DNA of 17,661 nt from 2-12-FULL-60-25 sp003576745 (GTDB lineage Bacteria; Patescibacteriota; Patescibacteriia; 2-12-FULL-60-25): contig SZOQ01000012.1 of NCBI GenBank assembly GCA_030272835.1, positions 1 through 17,661 on the forward strand. Reading direction: 5' to 3'. A program made the position numbers and the translations under genes. This document shows, piece by piece, positions 12,803 through 17,661 of the stretch. The stretch's first letter is position 1. Every line of letters begins with the position of its first letter. The notes beneath the pieces are model-generated. The model saw only the letters and a program-made list of their open reading frames with translations. It had not been told where the DNA came from and did no database searches.

Positions 12803-14509
12803 ATGAAAAACACCCTTCCGTTCCCCTTTTTTCTCTTCGCTCTTGGCATTGCCGTGGCGTTGTTTATGTTGCCGGGAGCGGCAAAGGCACAGGTTTGCTG
12901 TAAATGCCATCCCCCGAATGATCCGGCAAAAACAGTCTGCCTCCAGGCCGAGGCATCGGCGCTTTTGAAAGCGAATGACTGTTCCACGCTTCCAAAAAGC
13001 ACCCAGAGCGAATCCGACTGGACATGCGAAACGACTCTCTTAAGCGCCGCATTCTGCAAACCTATTTCCGAGAACGGGGTGTGTGCCGAGGGGCCGAAGG
13101 CGGCATCGGTAGTCTTGGCCGGAGAAACGGCGTCCCAGGCTCCGGCGCCGAAAAAACCGGGAGCGGCTATCCTTCCGGTTCTGAACGTGAATATTCCGGG
13201 CCTTCAGCTCAAAACCGAAGGCGGCGCGTCTACCCTGCTCGCCCAGTATATTGCCGCCGCGTACCGATATGGCATTTCCATCGTGGCAATCGTGTCGGCG
13301 ATTATGTTCATCTACGGCGCTTTTCTGTACCTCGTATTTTCCACGGCTGGCAGCGTAACACAAGGAAAGCAGATTATGCTGGATGCGGTAATAGGCATGA
13401 TGCTCGTTCTTTCCGCCCAGCTCATTCTCCGGACGGTGAATCCTGACCTGGTAAATCTGAAGGGCCTCGATATTACGGAAATCAACCCGCGCGACGCATT
13501 TACCGACGCCGCCCTGGAGCTCGCCCGCGTGGAACGATATGCCCGAATCGGGCTCGTGGAAGTTCCCGTGCTGGACATAGAAACGGGCGAAATTGTGGCG
13601 CCGACCGCGCCCGTATCCGGCAAACCGGGAGAGGTCGCCAAGGATCAAAAAGGGGATCTTATTGCGCAGGGAACATGTCCGCCGGACATGGTGCCGATTC
13701 CCTTTAGCGCCGCATATCCCAAAGGGCGCGTGGAATCGTTCTGCATGGACCGTTACGAAGCGCCGAATCAGCAAGGGGTCAAACCCATACGCGGCGCCAC
13801 TGAATGGGAAGCGGAGTGGTATTGCAAGGAGCGCGGGAAACGGCTCTGCAATTCCAATGAATGGGTCCGCGCTTGTTTGGGACCGGATGGGGCGAATACG
13901 TACGGCTATGGTCCCACGTTCGTGCAGGGAAGAATAAAGGACGCGCTAAAAAAACGGCCTGACGGGCTCAATGTCGGCGCGACGGTGTCGACAGGAAAAC
14001 CGCCCGCGCCGTGCAATTATGATACGAATACTCCGGGATTCTTTCCGGGCTATGAAACGACCTTTTCGCCATTCGCCATAAAATATCCCACAAAGCGCAA
14101 TGCCGATTTGAGCATTCTGAATCCGGGCAATCCCCGGCTTTCGGATTCCGTATACGTTACGGCATTCGAAAAATTCAAATCATTTTTGGCGAAATACGAC
14201 GGTTCCGAACCGAGCGGCGCCAGGCCGGACTGCAAGACGCCGGAAGGCGTGTATGATTTGACGGCGAATGTGTCGGAAATGACCGTCAAAGACCAATACG
14301 CCAATTTATCTGCCGATGAACGCGTTGCGCTTCCGTCGCAGCCCAGGGCGTATAACTGGTCGGGATTCAACTGGAGTCCAATTCCGCACCTTGCGAATTT
14401 TGACGCGAAACCCGTCTGCACCTTTGTTTCAGGCGGCGGCCACGGCGCCGGCGATGCATGGCGCGATTACATTAACGGCTTCCGATGCTGTTTAAACCTG
14501 CAACAATAA
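12803..14509 (+). CDS. Exported fusion: Cys-rich domain + pilin-like membrane module + FGE/SUMF-like domain
   Basis: This 568-residue paralogue of the preceding protein has a signal peptide (AAKA|Q, cleavage near residue 30), cysteines at 32, 33, 35, 46, 60, 75, 85 and 94, exactly the positions in its neighbour, then LNVNIPGL (127-134) and the two-helix pilin-like module (YRYGISIVAIVSAIMFIYGA; IMLDAVIGMMLVLSAQLILR). From about 290 the sequence follows the formylglycine-generating-enzyme/sulfatase-modifying-factor fold: MVPIPF, FCMDRYEAPNQQGVKP, WYCKERGKRLCNSNEWVRAC, YGYG, PCNY, GVYDLTANVSEMT, and finally VSGGGHGAG…INGFRCC. GFRC matches one FGE active-site cysteine position, but the partner cysteine segment is not evident, so it may bind ligands rather than make formylglycine. 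ATG 12803 is chosen because the cysteine positions then coincide; 12770 and 12794 are alternatives. It ends one base from the convergent gene's stop. Confidence 0.78.
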   Translation: MKNTLPFPFFLFALGIAVALFMLPGAAKAQVCCKCHPPNDPAKTVCLQAEASALLKANDCSTLPKSTQSESDWTCETTLLSAAFCKPISENGVCAEGPKAASVVLAGETASQAPAPKKPGAAILPVLNVNIPGLQLKTEGGASTLLAQYIAAAYRYGISIVAIVSAIMFIYGAFLYLVFSTAGSVTQGKQIMLDAVIGMMLVLSAQLILRTVNPDLVNLKGLDITEINPRDAFTDAALELARVERYARIGLVEVPVLDIETGEIVAPTAPVSGKPGEVAKDQKGDLIAQGTCPPDMVPIPFSAAYPKGRVESFCMDRYEAPNQQGVKPIRGATEWEAEWYCKERGKRLCNSNEWVRACLGPDGANTYGYGPTFVQGRIKDALKKRPDGLNVGATVSTGKPPAPCNYDTNTPGFFPGYETTFSPFAIKYPTKRNADLSILNPGNPRLSDSVYVTAFEKFKSFLAKYDGSEPSGARPDCKTPEGVYDLTANVSEMTVKDQYANLSADERVALPSQPRAYNWSGFNWSPIPHLANFDAKPVCTFVSGGGHGAGDAWRDYINGFRCCLNLQQ

Positions 14510-14510
14510 T

Positions 14511-15788
14511 TTACGGCGCAGACGTCGAGGGACCAGATACAATGGGACGGGCTATCAACGTAAGCGGATAATAATTCCCGCATGTCGTTTTGAGGCAATA
14601 CGTCGCAAATTTCGTTCCGGCACGGACGTCTCCTTGAATAACCCTAGCCAGCCCATTCCCGGACCACCCAAGAAAAACCGACGCATGTTCTCCTGTACAA
14701 GAAGAATTCCCTGTATAAATAAAAATGATATCTCCAGGCTGAAGCAAATCTGCCCAGGAATTCGGATACCCGGATCCGCCCGCGGCAATAATTACGGGTT
14801 TTGCACGTGCAATCGCGGCGCCGCGCCCTTCCACGCAGTCCGCTTTTATATAGGCTTTGCAATCTTTGTCCGAATCACACCGTAACCCCCTGAGTTCCGA
14901 AGCTTTTATGCGATATGAAAGCGATTTGATCGCAGTGCTCGTTTTCGACTTTTCGTGAGGGAGACATATTGTTTTTGCTCCAAATAAGCATGACTGGTCT
15001 CCGACGCCCGCAAGTGTCCAGAGCGTGCCGGCTGTTTTCCCGCAAAAACCGAGATTTTTTTTACAGTCCGCCGCGATCTGGCTTACAAATAAGAGTCGTT
15101 CTTGAAATGTATTCCCCTGTATCAGGGGTATCACTTTTTTATAAAACTCGATGAGCCCGGTAGTTGACGCAAGTTCCGCGGGACAGGCTCCGGATGTTAC
15201 GACCGGCGCCGGCGCGCCAGCTGGCGCTTCCGTACCGCTCACGGTAACCGATGGCGCAGTAATCGTAGGACCGGACGTATCATTCGGAGAAAGGCCCATA
15301 TAGAAATCGGAGAATTCAATCGAACTAACTTCCGTGACTGTAAGCCCCTTCACCTTCAACAGGTCGGGATTCACGATATTCAGAATGGTATGCGCCGCCA
15401 GAATAATGAGCATGCCGATGACAGCGTCGGACATGATTTTCTTCCCGCTCTGGATCTGCGGAAGCGCTGAACCCATGAGATACAGAAAAGCCCCGTAAAT
15501 AAAAGCTATCGTGGCAACGACCACGGTTACGGTGATCAGATAGCGATACGCGGCATCCACATACGCGGCAAGAAATGGAATTTGTATGACATTCCCCGAC
15601 CGAAGAATGGGATATTTCGTAAAATCAAGGCCGGGAATCTGAACATTCAATGCCGGCGCATAATACTTTTGCGTCGATTGGGCAAAAACCGATTGAGCAA
15701 AAACCGTCAAAAAAAATCCAAGGAAAACCATGCAAAAAAGAAGCCGTGCGCAATGAACAGCGGCCCGGATGATTTTATCCGCATTCAT
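14511..15788 (-). CDS. Exported fusion: pilin-like membrane module + putative NlpC/P60-like cysteine hydrolase domain
   Basis: This 425-residue protein has a signal peptide (about residues 1-37, FAQSVFAQ), then ALNVQIPGL (46-54) and a two-helix module like those of the two plus-strand proteins (YRYLITVTVVVATIAFIYGA; IMSDAVIGMLIILAAHTILN, NPDLL). The 8-cysteine domain is absent. A Thr/Pro/Ala linker (170-200) leads to a cysteine-rich C-terminal domain. GFCGKTAGTLWTLAGVGD (Cys249) and LQPGDIIFIYTG…GEHASVFLGW (His368) have the order and spacing of the Cys and His of NlpC/P60 or CHAP peptidoglycan hydrolases; PGDIIF before the His is typical. The match is distant and I am moderately sure. One stretch (14701-14760) has only 23 G/C in 60. 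ATG 15788 follows a -10 box by 6 nt. Confidence 0.72.
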   Translation of the reverse strand: MNADKIIRAAVHCARLLFCMVFLGFFLTVFAQSVFAQSTQKYYAPALNVQIPGLDFTKYPILRSGNVIQIPFLAAYVDAAYRYLITVTVVVATIAFIYGAFLYLMGSALPQIQSGKKIMSDAVIGMLIILAAHTILNIVNPDLLKVKGLTVTEVSSIEFSDFYMGLSPNDTSGPTITAPSVTVSGTEAPAGAPAPVVTSGACPAELASTTGLIEFYKKVIPLIQGNTFQERLLFVSQIAADCKKNLGFCGKTAGTLWTLAGVGDQSCLFGAKTICLPHEKSKTSTAIKSLSYRIKASELRGLRCDSDKDCKAYIKADCVEGRGAAIARAKPVIIAAGGSGYPNSWADLLQPGDIIFIYTGNSSCTGEHASVFLGWSGNGLARVIQGDVRAGTKFATYCLKTTCGNYYPLTLIARPIVSGPSTSAP

Positions 15789-15794
15789 ATATTG

Positions 15795-15800
15795 ATTTTA
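15795..15800 (-). promoter_or_regulatory. -10 box of the 15788 gene, leaderless type
   Basis: On the minus strand TAAAAT lies exactly 6 nt (CAATAT) before the ATG at 15788, the same spacing as at 661 and 8385. The possible -35 (TGTACG, 17 bases upstream) is weak. Confidence 0.5.
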
Positions 15801-16016
15801 CCTCGGGGCTACAAGACCGTACAGGAAGGAGTACGGATTATGGGGAAGATTGTCGCTGGGCGCTTTTTGGCAATAGGTAATGAGCAACTGGTGAAAGGGA
15901 ACACGTGAGTGGTAAGTTGTGAGTAGTTAGGGATTTCGGGCGCCTCCCGCCCGCACGACTCACGACCTACGCCCTACGCAATTGCCTCCCCTCCCATGCC
16001 ATGCCAAGATACGGAA
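15801..16016. repeat. Divergent intergenic region with imperfect inverted repeat
   Basis: The left arm is purine-rich (GGCAATAGG near 15870, GTGAGTGG, GTTGTGAGTAG). The centre is a hairpin CGGGCG-CCTCC-CGCCCG (15937-15953), and the right arm is pyrimidine-rich (ACTCACGACCTACGCCCTAC, then GCAATTGCC). The right arm repeats 1552-1575 with one mismatch in 24. The layout, GGCAAT at the left, GC-rich palindromic centre, CTACGCAA at the right, copies the 1231-1618 region. Promoters for radA and the 15788 gene must lie at its two edges. Confidence 0.65.
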
Positions 16017-17387
16017 ATGCCGAAATCTCCGAGACAGGTTTATGCCTGCGCAACATGCGGCGCACAATACCCGCGATGGACGGGGCGCTGTTCGGAATGC
16101 GGGGCCTGGGGAAGCGTTGCGGAGGGGTCGGAAGCGGAACCGGACGAAAGACCATCGCGCCTTTCCGGCGCAAAAAAAGGCGTGGTTCAACCATTCGCGT
16201 CTCTCAAAGCTCAAAATAATGGCCCGATGCAGTCTTCGGGTCTCGCGGACATTGATCGCGTACTCGGAGGCGGCTTTGTGACCGGAAGCGTCACGCTCGT
16301 GGGCGGCGAACCCGGCATTGGAAAATCCACGCTTCTCGCACAGGTGGCCTTGAATCAAAGCGCCGCCGGAAAACGCGTGCTCTATGTGACGGGAGAAGAA
16401 TCGCCGAGCCAAGTGGCGCTTCGCCTTCAGCGCATGATCTCGAAGGTACCCCCGTCTCTGGCATTCTTGGATGCGACCGACGCATCTGTGATTGCAGGAA
16501 CGATTCAGGATGAAAAGCCGGAACTGACCATTGTGGATTCTGTGCAGTCGCTTCGCGTGCAAGATATTCCGGGAGAGGCCGGAAACATATCGCAGGTGAA
16601 AGCGAGCGCGGCCGTGGTCACCGAAGCTGCCAAACGCGCGAATGTTCCGGTCGTCCTTGTGGGACAAGTGAATAAAGAAGGCGATATTGCCGGACCGAGA
16701 CTTTTGGAACATCTTGTGGATACCGTGTTGATGCTGGAAGGCGAGCCCCAGCACCAGTTCAGGATTTTACGGGCGATCAAACACCGCTTCGGCCCCGTGG
16801 ATGACGTAGCTGTGTATCGCATGAAAGAAACCGGGCTTGAGCCGGTACTTGATCCTTCAGCGGAGCTGTTGCGCGACAGGCCCAATGCTGTTTCCGGCTC
16901 CGTCGTTACCTGCCTGCTCGAAGGACATCGTCCCCTGCTTCTGGAATTGCAGGCGCTTGTATCGCCGGCAGGCTATGGCACGCCGATACGCCGCGCCGCA
17001 GGCGTGGATACCGGACGCCTCGGTTTGCTCCTTGCCGTGCTCGCCCGCCGTGCGGGCGTAAACGCGTTGGATAAGGACGTGTATGCGAATGCGGCCGGAG
17101 GCCTAAAGGCGAAAGAGCCGGCCGTGGACCTTGCGCTCTGCCTCGCGATTGCATCCGCCGTATCGGATATTGCCGTCCCATCGAAAACCGCCGTCTTCGG
17201 CGAAATCGGCCTTGGCGGCGAGGTGCGCCCTGTCGCCCTGCCGGATATGCGCATAAAAGAAGCCGAGCGCCACGGATTTACGACCATTCTGCTTCCGAAG
17301 GGGTCGGAATATCGTGACGCGGATATGGCGCGTATCATCGAAGTCTCGACCTTGCGCGAAGCCATCGACAAAGCGTTTGGAGGGTAA
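16017..17387 (+). CDS. radA: DNA repair protein RadA (Sms)
   Basis: This 456-residue RadA/Sms protein helps process recombination intermediates, acting as a RecA-related, DnaB-like branch-migration motor. It has the N-terminal zinc finger CATCGAQYPRWTGRCSECGAW (two CxxC pairs), Walker A GGEPGIGKST, Walker B-type LTIVDSVQSL, the RadA-specific motif KHRFG (KNRFG in most homologues), and a C-terminal Lon-protease-like domain (VYANAAGGLKAKEPAVDLAL … GEIGLGGEVRPV). Length is typical. ATG 16017 is preferred over 15996 because the family starts a few residues before the zinc finger. TGCCAAGAT, a weak extended -10, ends 6 nt before it. It stands alone, divergent from the 15788 gene. Confidence 0.94.
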   Translation: MPKSPRQVYACATCGAQYPRWTGRCSECGAWGSVAEGSEAEPDERPSRLSGAKKGVVQPFASLKAQNNGPMQSSGLADIDRVLGGGFVTGSVTLVGGEPGIGKSTLLAQVALNQSAAGKRVLYVTGEESPSQVALRLQRMISKVPPSLAFLDATDASVIAGTIQDEKPELTIVDSVQSLRVQDIPGEAGNISQVKASAAVVTEAAKRANVPVVLVGQVNKEGDIAGPRLLEHLVDTVLMLEGEPQHQFRILRAIKHRFGPVDDVAVYRMKETGLEPVLDPSAELLRDRPNAVSGSVVTCLLEGHRPLLLELQALVSPAGYGTPIRRAAGVDTGRLGLLLAVLARRAGVNALDKDVYANAAGGLKAKEPAVDLALCLAIASAVSDIAVPSKTAVFGEIGLGGEVRPVALPDMRIKEAERHGFTTILLPKGSEYRDADMARIIEVSTLREAIDKAFGG

Positions 17388-17505
17388 CGGATTGGTACGC
17401 GGTCGGATAGGAAGCGCGAAGACGGCAGACGGAGACGTACCGCTCCCGTCCCACCGCTTCCCGTTTACCCCTTTTCTTCTTTCCTGAACCCCGCCAAAGG
17501 CGGGG
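17388..17505. other. Gap after radA with nested inverted repeats
   Basis: No gene is visible. GGTACG (17394-17399) pairs with CGTACC (17436-17441), and GGAAGCG (17410-17416) pairs with CGCTTCC (17455-17461). These pairings interleave rather than nest, so both could not form simply. A 7-bp hairpin CCCCGCC-AAA-GGCGGGG is at 17489-17505 but lacks a T-tract on either strand. The purine-rich left and pyrimidine-rich right halves resemble the other intergenic repeats. Confidence 0.45.
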
Positions 17506-17507
17506 TG

Positions 17508-17647
17508 AAGGATCCCTGTTTCAGCTTGGACGGCTCCGTGTGTATTGGTCATGGAGAAGCAGTAGCGATCAGCGTCTCGATTGGACGTTTCTGCTTGTAC
17601 CGACCCCATGGAGACACATGCGGTCAGTGCCTCGACAGGGATCCTTC
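17508..17647 (-). repeat. Two diverged structured repeat units inside a 13-bp inverted repeat
   Basis: GAAGGATCCCTGT (17508-17520) and ACAGGGATCCTTC (17635-17647) are perfect reverse complements enclosing about 114 bases. On the minus strand the interior holds two related units: U1 (17634-17581), with GAGGCA…TGTCTCCATGG and GGTACAAGCAGAAACGT, and U2 (17579-17508), with GAGACGC…GCTTCTCCATG and CGTCCAAGCTGAAACAGGG. Each opens with a small stem (GAGRCA/TGTCTC; GAGACGC/GCTTCTC with one mismatch). The same unit occurs at 507-582 in the opposite orientation. The overall shape could be a structured RNA or a palindromic mobile repeat; no protein-coding signal was found. Confidence 0.6.
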
Positions 17648-17661
17648 GTCCCGACATGCGT

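Noticed and set aside
14380..14509. Variable region of a diversity-generating retroelement at the end of the FGE-like domain
   Set aside because: The fold is a common DGR target, but the 3' end is not rich in AAC-type codons, there is no second (template) copy in the window, and there is no reverse transcriptase gene.
14701..14760. Recent transfer of the 15788 gene, based on low GC (23 of 60 here)
   Set aside because: Nearby stretches of the same gene are back to about 60% (36 of 60 in 14761-14820) and other genes also dip, so the local value alone does not show transfer.
17489..17505. Intrinsic terminator of radA
   Set aside because: The hairpin is strong but no T-tract follows on the plus strand (TGAAGG) or on the minus strand (TTCAGG), so it is described only as a hairpin.

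Overview
The window looks like a contig from a Candidate Phyla Radiation (Patescibacteria) bacterium with a moderately high-GC genome. The evidence is indirect: three proteins carry the two-helix 'T4SS pilin-like' membrane module common in that radiation, genes lack Shine-Dalgarno sequences, several -10 boxes sit only 5-6 nt from the start codon, intergenic gaps are filled with degenerate inverted repeats, and housekeeping genes are mixed with unrecognised ones. The standard genetic code fits every gene. No rRNA, tRNA, CRISPR array, transposase or integrase was seen, and the lineage within CPR cannot be fixed from this sequence.

Layout: bases 1-430 are foreign-looking and probably chimeric. 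A high-GC minus-strand frame reads from a piece of F420 biosynthesis protein FbiB straight into a piece of DNA topoisomerase III. From about 507 the sequence becomes the CPR contig: a structured repeat unit, then a guanylate kinase-like gene (+), a 390-base degenerate repeat region, then a minus-strand block (cobO-type corrinoid adenosyltransferase, a conserved-looking small gene broken by an in-frame TAA, glutamate racemase murI, another repeat patch, phosphomannomutase/phosphoglucomutase). After a divergent promoter region come lemA and a clpC-type unfoldase (+), ended by a strong terminator.

The accessory core is 8385-15788. Five plus-strand genes encode a coiled-coil two-helix membrane protein of unknown function, a membrane-anchored beta-propeller-like protein, a membrane-anchored DsbA-like thiol oxidase, and two paralogues with the same architecture: signal peptide, an 8-cysteine domain with identical cysteine spacing, an LNxxIPGL motif, a two-helix pilin-like membrane module, and then a different C-terminal domain. 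One ends in a lytic-transglycosylase-like domain, the other in a formylglycine-generating-enzyme/sulfatase-modifying-factor-like domain. A third member, convergent on the minus strand, has the same pilin-like module followed by a putative NlpC/P60-like cysteine hydrolase domain. I read this as an exported, disulfide-stabilised surface system in which a pilin-like module serves as common anchor or assembly unit for cell-wall-acting and ligand-binding domains; the DsbA-like protein would form the disulfides. This is inference from architecture.

radA follows a divergent intergenic repeat. The right end (17508-17647) holds two diverged copies of the structured unit seen at 507-582, in opposite orientation and enclosed by a 13-bp inverted repeat. 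The contig thus appears bounded by members of one repeat family, which may explain both its ends and the chimeric left flank.
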